In this document: positions 9,886-17,962 of the stretch, piece after piece
Layout: each line of letters begins with the position of its first letter
How positions within the stretch are numbered: the first letter of the stretch is position 1
Source of the DNA: an uncultured Bacteroidota bacterium
GTDB taxonomy: Bacteria; Bacteroidota; Bacteroidia; Flavobacteriales_F; PHOS-HE28
Assembly (NCBI GenBank): GCA_902826215.1
Contig: CADEDY010000013.1
Location: forward strand, 1-64,000
Direction of reading: 5' to 3'
Length of the DNA stretch: 64,000 bases
Made by a program: the position numbers and the translations under genes
The notes under the pieces: model-generated
What the model was told of the DNA's origin: nothing
The model's input: the letters and a program-made list of their open reading frames with translations, nothing else
The model's database searches: none

Positions 9886-12128
9886 TGTCGCGTTCGATGT
9901 TCCGTTCGTTGGTTCTGGTGGTGGTTCTCGGTAACTACGGAATATCGGTGTTCGCGCAGACCACGCAACAATGGATCATGTGGGGCGATGCTTCAATGGC
10001 GCGTGGCGAATTCTACGGCGCCTCGCGTTTCTACGCCGGTGCGATGGAACTGGAACCCGGAAGGATGAGTCTGCAATGGAAACAAGCCGAAGCTTGCCGC
10101 CTGAGCAACCAGTACGACAAAGCTGTTGACCTGTATGAAGTGGTGTACCACAAGGATGCCGGACGTACCTACCCCGAGGCGCTGCGCTGGTTGGGTGAGA
10201 TGCAACTTTGCGATGGTCGGTACGAGGATGCCGAGCGTACCTGGAACAAAGTTCTTCAGAAGGAGCAGGACAAGGGATCCGTGGTTTCGCAACGAGCGAT
10301 GAACGCATTGAAAGGTTGCGCGATGGCCGCTGAGCCGGACACGGCGAACACCACCCTCACACTTGCGCATTTGCCACAGCCCATCAACACGTATGACAGT
10401 GAATTCGGCGCACGCATCGGACCTGATTCAGCATTGTACTTCACAAGCCTGCGAGGTGAGTTGAACACGGACGAGGAGGTCCAGGACACGTTGACCTACC
10501 ATGCCCGCATCTATCGTTCGCCCTCTTCGAAAGAACCGTGGATCCCAGCCGTACCCATGGAAGATGATCGGTACATGACGAACACCGCCAATGCGACATG
10601 GACGCCGAACGGTCACTGGATCCTATATACCCAGTGTGATAGTGCGAATGACTGTCGGATCTTCTTCAGTCCGTTCAACAGCACGGACCTGTTAGGCACG
10701 CCGATGGCAGGTCTGGGCGAGGAACTGAGCACCCAACCCATGGTGGTGCGATATGGCGGCAAGGACTGGCTCTACTTCGTTAGTGACCGCGCCGGCGGCC
10801 TCGGCGGAACGGACATCTGGCGCGCAGAGATCATTGAAGCACAGGCGATCGACCCTGTACCGCTTCCGCCGCCAGTGAATTCGCCAGGGAATGAATCCGG
10901 ACCGTGGTTCGATACCAGCAACGGAACACTTTGGTTCGCTTCCGATCACCTTCCAGGCTTCGGTGGCTTCGACATCTTCCGATCCACACTCACAGGAACC
11001 AATTTTGTTGAACCTGTGAACGCCGGCAGACCGATCAACTCACCCGCGAACGACCTCTATCCGGTTTTCACTGCTGCCAATGGTGATGGTTGGTTGACCA
11101 GCAACCGGAAAGGCTCGTTCGCAGCAAAAGGTGAAACGTGTTGCAACGACCTGTATCGATCCCAACTTCCGAGATCCCTCACACCCGAAGAACCCTCCTT
11201 ATCAACCGTTGACTCGGCTTCTGCTTCCACCGGGATCAACGCTTCGGTGCTTCGCCTTCGTTCGGAACGACCGCTTCTCTTATACTTCCACAACGATGAG
11301 CCCGAGCCTCGGTCCAGGGCGATCCGGACCGACCAGACCTATGCCAGAACATTTTCCGATTATCGGGATCTCTTTCCGAAGTACGTGAGCGAGAATGCTG
11401 ACCCTTCGGACGTCCAAGCATTCTTCCGCGATGATGTGGAAGGTGGCCGAGCGCGTTTGGACACCATGGTGAGCGACCTGATCATTGCCCTTCAAGCAGG
11501 AATGTGCATCACCTTGGATGTGCGTGGCCATGCCAGTCCCCTCGCACAAAATGAGTACAACATCAACCTTTCTCGACGGCGCATCGCAAGCTTGCGCAAT
11601 CACCTGGCGCGAACGATGAACGGAGCACTGGGCGTGTACCTCGACAGCACAGCCAGCAACGGTGCCATCCTTCGATTGCGCGAACTGCCGTTTGGCGAGG
11701 ATCGAGCAGCCAAGGGTGTCAGCGATGAACTCACGGACCTGAAGCTCTCGGTATACAGTGTGGAAGCTGCGCGCGAACGACGGATCGAAGTAGAACGGAT
11801 ACACCTGGAAGAATCAACAACTTCAGTCGAAGACTGTCCTCAAAAGTTCTCGATCGGGACCGTGAACCGCGATGTTCCACAACACTTTGAAGTACCATTT
11901 CGCAACACCGGAACAACACCCCTTCTCTTGGTCAAAGGGAATGCCGGATGCGAGTGCATACTGGTGGATCATCTACCGCCTGTGATCCCTGCTGGAGGAA
12001 CCGGTGTCGTGAAGATCTCCTACTCCGGTCGATCACGGCCAGGCCCTCTTCAACGAACCATCACATTCACCACGAATGGCACACCTTCGCAACTCGAACT
12101 CCAGATCGAAGGAACCGTTCTGCCCTGA
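9885..12128 (+). CDS. PorE-like protein: TPR, PD40 repeats, OmpA-like domain and C-terminal DUF1573
   Basis: From the ATG at 9885 (sharing A with the preceding TGA) the product is 747 residues. It has a signal peptide, a TPR-like helical region (about 25-150, GDASMARGEFYGASRFYAGAM), PD40 propeller motifs (FVSDRAGGLGGTDIWR, FASDHLPGFGGFDIF), a divergent OmpA-like domain (LDVRGHASPLAQNEYNINLS) and a C-terminal DUF1573 Ig/ASH-like domain with the GCECILVDHLPPVIPAGGTG signature. TPR-propeller-OmpA is the layout of T9SS PorE; the DUF1573 tail is an addition. An in-frame ATG at 9867 is six codons upstream but lies inside the PorP gene. Role as a cell-wall tether is inferred. Confidence 0.86.
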   Translation: MSRSMFRSLVLVVVLGNYGISVFAQTTQQWIMWGDASMARGEFYGASRFYAGAMELEPGRMSLQWKQAEACRLSNQYDKAVDLYEVVYHKDAGRTYPEALRWLGEMQLCDGRYEDAERTWNKVLQKEQDKGSVVSQRAMNALKGCAMAAEPDTANTTLTLAHLPQPINTYDSEFGARIGPDSALYFTSLRGELNTDEEVQDTLTYHARIYRSPSSKEPWIPAVPMEDDRYMTNTANATWTPNGHWILYTQCDSANDCRIFFSPFNSTDLLGTPMAGLGEELSTQPMVVRYGGKDWLYFVSDRAGGLGGTDIWRAEIIEAQAIDPVPLPPPVNSPGNESGPWFDTSNGTLWFASDHLPGFGGFDIFRSTLTGTNFVEPVNAGRPINSPANDLYPVFTAANGDGWLTSNRKGSFAAKGETCCNDLYRSQLPRSLTPEEPSLSTVDSASASTGINASVLRLRSERPLLLYFHNDEPEPRSRAIRTDQTYARTFSDYRDLFPKYVSENADPSDVQAFFRDDVEGGRARLDTMVSDLIIALQAGMCITLDVRGHASPLAQNEYNINLSRRRIASLRNHLARTMNGALGVYLDSTASNGAILRLRELPFGEDRAAKGVSDELTDLKLSVYSVEAARERRIEVERIHLEESTTSVEDCPQKFSIGTVNRDVPQHFEVPFRNTGTTPLLLVKGNAGCECILVDHLPPVIPAGGTGVVKISYSGRSRPGPLQRTITFTTNGTPSQLELQIEGTVLP

Positions 12129-12139
12129 ACCCGATGACC

Positions 12140-12847
12140 ATGGAACTATTGTTGCTTTCGAATTCCACCCTTCCCGGTGAACCTTTCTTTCAATGGCCCA
12201 AGCCGCATGTCAGCACATTCTTACAGGGGAAGAAACGCGTTGCTTTCGTTCCCTTCGCAGCCGTCGACGATCAACAGAACTCTTATGTCGAGCGCATGTC
12301 GTTGGTATTCGGTGAGTGGAATTGTGAAACCGTTGGGCTTCATAGCGAAAGCGATCCGCTGAAGGCACTGGCAACGTGTGAGGCGGTTGCTATTGGCGGC
12401 GGCAACTCATTCCTGCTCATCCGATCACTCTACCGCACGGGCCTCATCAAAGCCATTGCTTCGCGCGTGAGGGAAGGTCTTCCTTATTTGGGCTGGAGCG
12501 CTGGGAGCAATGTGGCCTGCCCGACGATCATGACCACCAACGACATGCCCATTGTGGAGCCACCCTCGCTCCGTGCCATGCACCTGATCCCTTTTCAGAT
12601 CAACCCGCACTACACCGAGGCCACCATACCGGGACACGGTGGCGAAAGTCGCGACCAGCGGATCGCCGAATACCTGGCACTCAATCCTCGGAGTACCGTT
12701 GCTGGCCTGCGCGAGGGTTCCGCTTTGCGCATAGCCTCGGGAAACATGGAACTGCTTGGGAACAACATGAAGGTCTTCCGCCAAGGGAAGGACCCGGTGC
12801 TTGTTGAACCGGGTACGGTTGATCGACAGGTCATTGCAGCGCATTGA
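12140..12847 (+). CDS. pepE: Dipeptidase E (alpha-aspartyl dipeptidase, peptidase S51)
   Basis: The 235-residue product closely follows enterobacterial PepE from its first residues (MELLLLSNSTLPG). It keeps the serine-protease-like triad at the same numbers known for Salmonella PepE: Ser120 in GWSAGSN, Asp135 in NDMPIV and His157 in INPHY. PepE is a cytoplasmic enzyme that cleaves N-terminal Asp-Xaa dipeptides. The start is set at 12140; an ATG two codons earlier (12134) is also possible. It follows the T9SS module by 11 bp and may be cotranscribed, but no functional link is evident. Confidence 0.93.
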   Translation: MELLLLSNSTLPGEPFFQWPKPHVSTFLQGKKRVAFVPFAAVDDQQNSYVERMSLVFGEWNCETVGLHSESDPLKALATCEAVAIGGGNSFLLIRSLYRTGLIKAIASRVREGLPYLGWSAGSNVACPTIMTTNDMPIVEPPSLRAMHLIPFQINPHYTEATIPGHGGESRDQRIAEYLALNPRSTVAGLREGSALRIASGNMELLGNNMKVFRQGKDPVLVEPGTVDRQVIAAH

Positions 12848-12880
12848 CCGAGGCTCCGATCGAATAGCTTTCCGCCATTC

Positions 12881-13942
12881 ATGAAGAAAGTCCGAAAACG
12901 GTCGCAGAAAGCCGGCTTACCGCCGGGTACGCTCATTCGCGTGGGTGATGAGGGGGAAACACGCACGACCATGCGTTCTTTCGAATACGACGCTGAACGC
13001 GTGGAGGAACGACAGTTCGCGACCATCGCGGAGTATTCACCGGGCATGGTCGGCTGCGAGAACCATTGGCTGGATATCGATGGGTTGAACAGCGAACGCA
13101 TGCTCACCAGCATCGGTCAACACTTCGACCTGCACCCCCTCCTGCTCGAGGACATCCTCAACACCGACCATCGACCCAAAGTGGAGGAATACCACGATAC
13201 GCTCTTCGTGGTCGCTAAGATGCTGGCCATGGACCCGGAGACCGGTGGTGTGCAGAGCGAGCAGATCTGTTTCGTGCTGCGCAAAGGCTTGGTGATCTCG
13301 TTCCAAGAACGGCCCGGTGACGTGTTGGATCCGATCCGCGAACGATTGCGCAAGGACCTGGGCCGTGTGCGCCGCGCCGGAGCGGACTATCTGCTCTATG
13401 CCTTGCTCGATGTGATAGTGGACAACTACTTCCTCATCGTGGAGGACCTTGGCAAACGCATCGAGGAGTTGGAACGCAAGGTCATGGTGCGACCCGGGAA
13501 CGAGGACCTGTTGACCATACAGGAACTGCGCTCCTTGTTGATCGGTGTGAACCGATATGTCACCCCGACACGCGAACTGGCGGGCCGGTTGAACAGCATC
13601 GAGAGCCCCTTGATCGACAAGAGCACCCGGCGCTACGTCAACGACCTGCAGGATCACACGGTCTACATCGCGGAAACGATAGGCACCTTCCGGGAAATGC
13701 TCACCAGCTTGGAGAACACCTACCATGCTGGCCAGAACATGCGGATGACACAGGTGATGAAACTCCTGACCGTGATCAGCACCATCTTCATTCCGCTCAC
13801 ATTCGTCGTCGGGGTGTACGGAATGAACTTCGACAATATGCCCGAACTGCGCATGCGTTACGGCTACTTCACCATCATGGGCGTCATGTTCGTGATCGCC
13901 GTGGGCATGCTCCTCTGGTTCCGCAAGAAGCGTTGGCTTTGA
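12881..13942 (+). CDS. corA: CorA family magnesium/cobalt transporter
   Basis: The 353-residue protein has a long cytoplasmic N-terminal domain and two C-terminal membrane helices. The signature YGMNF (Gly-Met-Asn at 314-316) lies at the end of the first helix and forms the selectivity loop of CorA channels; a basic tail FRKKRWL follows the second helix. CorA mediates Mg2+ (and Co2+/Ni2+) uptake in the inner membrane as a pentamer. A TAGCTTTC box at 12865-12872 resembles the -7 promoter element seen elsewhere in the window, but it is only 8 bp from the ATG. The gene may also be read from upstream. Confidence 0.95.
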   Translation: MKKVRKRSQKAGLPPGTLIRVGDEGETRTTMRSFEYDAERVEERQFATIAEYSPGMVGCENHWLDIDGLNSERMLTSIGQHFDLHPLLLEDILNTDHRPKVEEYHDTLFVVAKMLAMDPETGGVQSEQICFVLRKGLVISFQERPGDVLDPIRERLRKDLGRVRRAGADYLLYALLDVIVDNYFLIVEDLGKRIEELERKVMVRPGNEDLLTIQELRSLLIGVNRYVTPTRELAGRLNSIESPLIDKSTRRYVNDLQDHTVYIAETIGTFREMLTSLENTYHAGQNMRMTQVMKLLTVISTIFIPLTFVVGVYGMNFDNMPELRMRYGYFTIMGVMFVIAVGMLLWFRKKRWL

Positions 13943-14290
13943 CCTGTCGCGTTCCATTATCGGGTGCCGCCCACCAGAAAATTCCTCCTCACGTCGTGGC
14001 GCGTTGTCTTGTCCTTTTACTTTGTACACCGTGACGAACCGCAAACGCACCATCGGTATCTGTGACCAAACATGGTCCGCCTTGCTCGTAGCGGTAAGCG
14101 CTGCACCTTTCTTCTCCGCCTTTCGCTGATGAGAGCGCGTGCACTTCGCCACCGGGACATACCTGATCCCATTCGCGACCTCGAACGCACGCTTTCTACC
14201 CGAACCCCGGTTCCTCTCGACGGCGTATCGATCCTCGGTCCGTCAATTCCGTCCATTCCGCGACACTTTCGCGTTACTGCATAACCACGT
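13943..14290. other. 348-bp intergenic region before the arginine decarboxylase gene
   Basis: No protein or RNA gene is supported here. A weak -7-like element (TTTACTTTG, 14016-14024) occurs about 265 bp before the next ATG. If used, it would give a long untranslated leader, which would be unusual in this window. Confidence 0.5.
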
Positions 14291-15706
14291 ATGAAGACCC
14301 GCTACGTCGATCTGATCGAACAGACCTTCGATTTCCCGAAGGACGAGTTCAAACTGGACGATGACCAATTGGTATGGAACGACCTGCCGCTCGTGCAACT
14401 GTTGGAGAAACACGGGACACCATTGCGCATCACCTATCTCCCCAAGATCGGCGAGAAGATCGAAATGGCACGGAACAGTTTCAAGAAGGCCTTCGAGACG
14501 CACAAGTACGGTGGCACATACGAGTACTTCTATTGCACCAAGAGCAATCACTTCCATTACGTGATCGACAAGGTGCTGGACAAAGGCGTGAACCTGGAGA
14601 CCAGCAGCGCGTACGACCTGGAGATGATCGAGCTTCTCATCGAGCGCGGCCGCATCACCAAGGATGCAACTATCCTGTGTAACGGTTTCAAGGACGAACG
14701 CTACATCCGGGGGATCGGGAAACTGGCCAACCGTGGATTCAACGTCGTGCCGATCATCGATAACATGGCCGAGATCTACCAGTTGGATGAAGTGATCGAG
14801 GGCCACTGCGACATCGGGATCCGCATTGCGGCAGAAGAGGCGCCGAAGTTCGAGTTCTACACCAGTCGACTGGGGATCGGGTACAAGGACATCATCCCGT
14901 TCTATATGCGCAACATCAGCAAGCAGAAGAAATTCCGCTTGAAGCTGATGCACTTCTTCATCAATACGGGGATCACGGATACGGCCTATTACTGGAACGA
15001 GTTGAGCAAGTGCGTGAACGTGTACTGCGATCTCTGGAAGCTGTGCCGCACCCTGGATACACTGGACATCGGTGGAGGATTACCGATCAAGAACAGCCTC
15101 AATTTCAGCTTCGACACGGACTACATGATCGGCGAGATCATCGGTCGCATCAAGGATGTGTGCGAGGAGAACAAGGTGCAGGAACCGAACATCTTCAGCG
15201 AATTCGGCAGCTTCACTGTGAGTGATAGCGGTGCGACATTCTTCAGCATCGTCTACCAGAAGAAGCAGAACGAAAAGGAGCGTTGGAACATGATCGATGG
15301 CTCGTTCATGACCACATTGCCCGATACGTGGGCGATCAGCAAACGCTTCATCATGCTTCCGGTGAACAACTGGAACGATGAATACGAGCGTGTCTTCCTC
15401 GGTGGGATGACCTGCGACAGCGACGACTACTACAATAGCGAGCAGCACATCAACGCCATCTACTTGCCCAAGTACAACGAAGAGCGCAAGCAGTACATCG
15501 GTTACTTCAACACTGGGGCCTACCAAGATACTTTGGGTGGTTTCGGAGGGATCCAGCATTGCTTGATCCCTAAACCGAAGCACGTGTTGATCGACCGTTT
15601 GCCTGACGGCTCCCTCACCGACCGCATATTCGCCGAGCAACAGAGTGCGGAGCGGATGCTGCAGTTGTTGGGCTACCTTCCCATGGAGGAGCCGGTGCGA
15701 AAATGA
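14291..15706 (+). CDS. speA: Arginine decarboxylase (PLP-dependent, fold III)
   Basis: This 471-residue protein is of the alanine-racemase-fold decarboxylase type. It has the PLP lysine Lys84 in FYCTKSNHF, an acidic/aromatic barrel region, and the glycine-rich phosphate-binding loop LDIGGGLP (about 259-265). The C-terminal domain contains GGMTCDSDDYY, with the conserved Cys-Asp of the active site. It resembles the shorter arginine decarboxylases common in Bacteroidota rather than E. coli SpeA (about 630-660 residues). It should produce agmatine for polyamine synthesis in the cytoplasm. The deoxyhypusine-synthase-like gene follows after 152 bp. No agmatinase lies between them. Confidence 0.88.
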   Translation: MKTRYVDLIEQTFDFPKDEFKLDDDQLVWNDLPLVQLLEKHGTPLRITYLPKIGEKIEMARNSFKKAFETHKYGGTYEYFYCTKSNHFHYVIDKVLDKGVNLETSSAYDLEMIELLIERGRITKDATILCNGFKDERYIRGIGKLANRGFNVVPIIDNMAEIYQLDEVIEGHCDIGIRIAAEEAPKFEFYTSRLGIGYKDIIPFYMRNISKQKKFRLKLMHFFINTGITDTAYYWNELSKCVNVYCDLWKLCRTLDTLDIGGGLPIKNSLNFSFDTDYMIGEIIGRIKDVCEENKVQEPNIFSEFGSFTVSDSGATFFSIVYQKKQNEKERWNMIDGSFMTTLPDTWAISKRFIMLPVNNWNDEYERVFLGGMTCDSDDYYNSEQHINAIYLPKYNEERKQYIGYFNTGAYQDTLGGFGGIQHCLIPKPKHVLIDRLPDGSLTDRIFAEQQSAERMLQLLGYLPMEEPVRK

Positions 15707-15833
15707 TCATGCAGCCGCGCTGACAGCTCTGCTTGTGGATCGGCAATGACACATCGCCATCCGTTCACTTGTAGTTCGTTACTTGCACCGTCGATCGACC
15801 TCTCCCCTGACACTTCATTCCATTCCCGCCTTC

Positions 15834-15841
15834 TATATTTC
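15834..15841 (+). promoter_or_regulatory. Putative -7 box (TATATTTC) for the deoxyhypusine-synthase-like gene
   Basis: It matches TAnnTTTG except at the last base and ends 17 bp before the ATG at 15859, the same spacing as other boxes in the window. It suggests the gene has its own promoter with a very short leader. Confidence 0.45.
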
Positions 15842-15858
15842 GCCCCACGAGAACAGAC

Positions 15859-16833
15859 ATGAGCAACTCCCGTCCGATATCGGCCTTCATGGAAACGCAT
15901 TACCTGCACTTCAATGCAGCTGCGCTCGTGGATGCCGCCAAAGGCTACAAGGCCCACTTGGCCAAGAACCGCAAGATGATGGTGACCCTCGCGGGCGCCA
16001 TGAGCACCGCCGAGTTGGGCAAGAGCCTCGCCGAGATGATCCGCCAAGGGAAGGTGGACATCATCAGCTGCACCGGTGCGAACTTGGAAGAGGATGTGAT
16101 GAATCTGGTGGCGCACGATCACTACGAACGCGTGCCGAATTACCGCGACCTCACCCCGCAGCAGGAGCGGGACCTCCTGGACCGTGGCATGAACCGCGTT
16201 ACGGATACCTGTATCCCTGAGCACGAGGCGTTCCGTCGTTTGGAGAAGCACGTCGTGGAGTTGTGGACCGCCGATGACAAGAGCGGCAACCGCAGATTCC
16301 CGCACCAGTACTTCTACGAGATGATCAACTCCGGAGTACTGAAGCAGTACTACCAGATCGACCCCAAGGACAGTTGGATGGTGGCTGCCGCGGAACGGAA
16401 CCTGCCCATCATTTGTCCCGGTTGGGAGGACAGCACCTTGGGCAACATCTTCGCAGGCCACTGCATGGTGGGCGATTGCAAACCGGGCATGATGAAGAGC
16501 GGCATCGAATACATGATGTTCCTCGCGGATTGGTACACGAACAATGCCGGCACGGAAGGCATAGGCTTCTTCCAGATCGGTGGCGGCATCGCTGGGGATT
16601 TCCCGATCTGCGTGGTGCCCATGCTGCAGCAGGATCTGGAACGCGAAACCCCGTTCTGGAGCTACTTCTGCCAGATCAGTGATAGCACTACCAGTTACGG
16701 CAGCTACAGCGGTGCCGTGCCCAATGAAAAGATCACTTGGGGAAAACTCGACATCGACACCCCGAAGTACATCATCGAAAGTGATGCTACTATTGTAGCG
16801 CCCCTCATCTTCGCGTACATTCTCGATATGTGA
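15859..16833 (+). CDS. Deoxyhypusine synthase family protein (bacterial polyamine enzyme)
   Basis: The 324-residue protein shows family motifs throughout. These include the NAD-binding segments (TLAGAMSTAELGKSLAEMI, SCTGANLEED), FFQIGGGIAGDFPICVVPML, and the lysine motif WGKL with Lys296, equivalent to the catalytic Lys that carries the butylamine intermediate in eukaryotic enzymes. Bacteria lack eIF5A; characterised bacterial homologues include enzymes making homospermidine or other polyamines, so transfer of an aminobutyl group from spermidine-like donors is the best guess. The arginine decarboxylase immediately upstream supports a polyamine role. The exact substrate is unknown. Confidence 0.88.
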   Translation: MSNSRPISAFMETHYLHFNAAALVDAAKGYKAHLAKNRKMMVTLAGAMSTAELGKSLAEMIRQGKVDIISCTGANLEEDVMNLVAHDHYERVPNYRDLTPQQERDLLDRGMNRVTDTCIPEHEAFRRLEKHVVELWTADDKSGNRRFPHQYFYEMINSGVLKQYYQIDPKDSWMVAAAERNLPIICPGWEDSTLGNIFAGHCMVGDCKPGMMKSGIEYMMFLADWYTNNAGTEGIGFFQIGGGIAGDFPICVVPMLQQDLERETPFWSYFCQISDSTTSYGSYSGAVPNEKITWGKLDIDTPKYIIESDATIVAPLIFAYILDM

Positions 16834-16869
16834 CCACAATGCCATCGCCGGGCTTCGGCGCTTCGAACC

Positions 16870-17250
16870 ATGCAACGTCTGATCCGTTCGTTCAACACCC
16901 TTACCGATCAACTGAAGGAGACGCTCCAAGAGCAGTATCCGGATGGGATCGATGCCACGCACATCAAGACCATCCCCACAGCCAAAGGGGATATGCTCCG
17001 TGTGATCGAGCTGAAGACAGCCGATGCGCTCTACCTGATCAAGATCAATCCGGAAAGCCGCGAAGAGATCGAGCAGTTCCTGGACCAGGACGATAACGCT
17101 GCTGGCGGCGATGACATCGAAGATGGCGCCGAGATCGAAGGGGCCGACGATGTGGAAGGAGATGACGACTCCGATGACGCGGATGATGATGACGGTGGTG
17201 AAGAGGATGCCGGTGGTGTAGATGAGGACGGCGACGACGATGAAGATTGA
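16870..17250 (+). CDS. Small protein with highly acidic C-terminal tail
   Basis: The 126-residue product has a folded-looking N-terminal part (about 1-73, mixed helix/strand, with ALYLIKINPESREEIEQFL) and a tail from about residue 74 that is almost entirely Asp, Glu and Gly. It lies 36 bp after the deoxyhypusine-synthase-like gene and before a strong terminator, so it is probably cotranscribed with it. I do not recognise the family. Acidic tails often bind basic proteins, RNA-binding factors or cations such as polyamines; given its neighbour that is an attractive but unproven idea. Confidence 0.75.
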   Translation: MQRLIRSFNTLTDQLKETLQEQYPDGIDATHIKTIPTAKGDMLRVIELKTADALYLIKINPESREEIEQFLDQDDNAAGGDDIEDGAEIEGADDVEGDDDSDDADDDDGGEEDAGGVDEDGDDDED

Positions 17251-17273
17251 TGTGTTCAATACATGAGCCGATG

Positions 17274-17310
17274 AACGCCTCCGGAAACCCCGGGGGCGTT
17301 CTTACTTTCG
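17274..17310 (+). terminator. Rho-independent terminator after the polyamine cluster
   Basis: An 11-bp stem (17274-17284 with 17290-17300, one T-G pair) encloses the loop AAACC and is followed by CTTACTTT. It closes the transcript carrying the deoxyhypusine-synthase-like and acidic-tail genes. Confidence 0.8.
17303..17310 (+). promoter_or_regulatory. Putative -7 box (TACTTTCG) for the VOC gene
   Basis: It matches the TAnnTT(T/C)G pattern, directly follows the terminator stem and lies 28 bp before the ATG at 17339. The same bases form the pyrimidine tail of the terminator, so terminator and promoter overlap. Confidence 0.4.
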
Positions 17311-17338
17311 AGGCAGCCTACATGGGCGCACCCACAGC

Positions 17339-17755
17339 ATGAACGGCACATTCCACCTGGCTTTCGCCACCACCGATCTGAAACGGATCAAAGCGTTCTA
17401 TGGCAAATTCCTCGGCTGCAAGGAAGGGCGCAGCGCGTCCACGTGGGTGGACTACGATTTCTTCGGCCACCAACTCACGATCCAAGAGGTGCCCAAGCTG
17501 ATCAAGACGGCACGGATCTACAACCCCAAGAGCAGGGTGCCCAGCGACCACTGGGGCATCGTGCTTCCTATGAGCGATTGGAAGAAGCTACGCGACAAAC
17601 TGAAGAAAGTGGGCTACACGTTCTTCATCGAACCGCAGGTGGTGATGAAGGGCGAAGTGGGCGAGCAACATAGCATGTTCATCGAAGACCCGGATGGACA
17701 CGCCATCGAGTTCAAGGCCTTCGAGGACATGGATGACCTGTTCAAGAAGGGATGA
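17339..17755 (+). CDS. VOC (glyoxalase/bleomycin resistance/dioxygenase) superfamily protein
   Basis: The 138-residue protein has paired beta-alpha-beta-beta-beta units: FHLAFATTDLKRIKAFYGKF at the start and HSMFIEDPDGHAIEFKAF at the end. The first His (in FHLAF) and the Glu of IEFKAF are the usual metal ligands in this fold. The WVDYDFFGHQLTIQ segment also fits. VOC proteins are cytoplasmic metalloenzymes of varied reactions; the substrate cannot be predicted. The gene overlaps the next small gene by 4 bp (ATGA). Confidence 0.85.
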   Translation: MNGTFHLAFATTDLKRIKAFYGKFLGCKEGRSASTWVDYDFFGHQLTIQEVPKLIKTARIYNPKSRVPSDHWGIVLPMSDWKKLRDKLKKVGYTFFIEPQVVMKGEVGEQHSMFIEDPDGHAIEFKAFEDMDDLFKKG

Positions 17756-17949
17756 CGGCGAGGCAGGCGATCATGTTATTTCTGGTCGGCGCTGCTTTCG
17801 GCATCCTAGGCGCTTTGTTCAAGATCCAGCATTGGCCGTACGCAGGTGAGTTCTTGATCACTTCGAGCGCTCTGGAAGCCATCGCCGTTATAGTCCTTGT
17901 GTTCAAAGTCGGGCGCTACCCAGGCTTCAAAGACTTTCTGGATCAGTGA
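17752..17949 (+). CDS. Small two-helix membrane protein resembling the GldL N-terminus
   Basis: The 65-residue product is almost entirely two transmembrane helices joined by the motif GALFKIQHWPYAGE. That motif closely resembles the GALFKIxHWPGA hallmark of GldL, the inner-membrane T9SS/gliding motor subunit. Full GldL is about 200 residues or more with a cytoplasmic C-terminal domain, which is absent here. The start overlaps the VOC gene stop as ATGA. It could be a free-standing relative of the GldL membrane domain; no gldM-like gene is nearby, so a motor role is doubtful. Confidence 0.75.
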   Translation: MTARQAIMLFLVGAAFGILGALFKIQHWPYAGEFLITSSALEAIAVIVLVFKVGRYPGFKDFLDQ

Positions 17950-17962
17950 ACGGTCCGCCGGA

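Noticed and set aside
13037-14152. 371-residue minus-strand frame opposite corA
   Set aside because: CorA on the plus strand has the GMN motif and full length; the antisense frame has no features.
15673-17259. 528-residue antisense frame over the polyamine genes
   Set aside because: It runs opposite three well-supported genes, has no recognisable motifs and reflects codon bias in the complementary strand.
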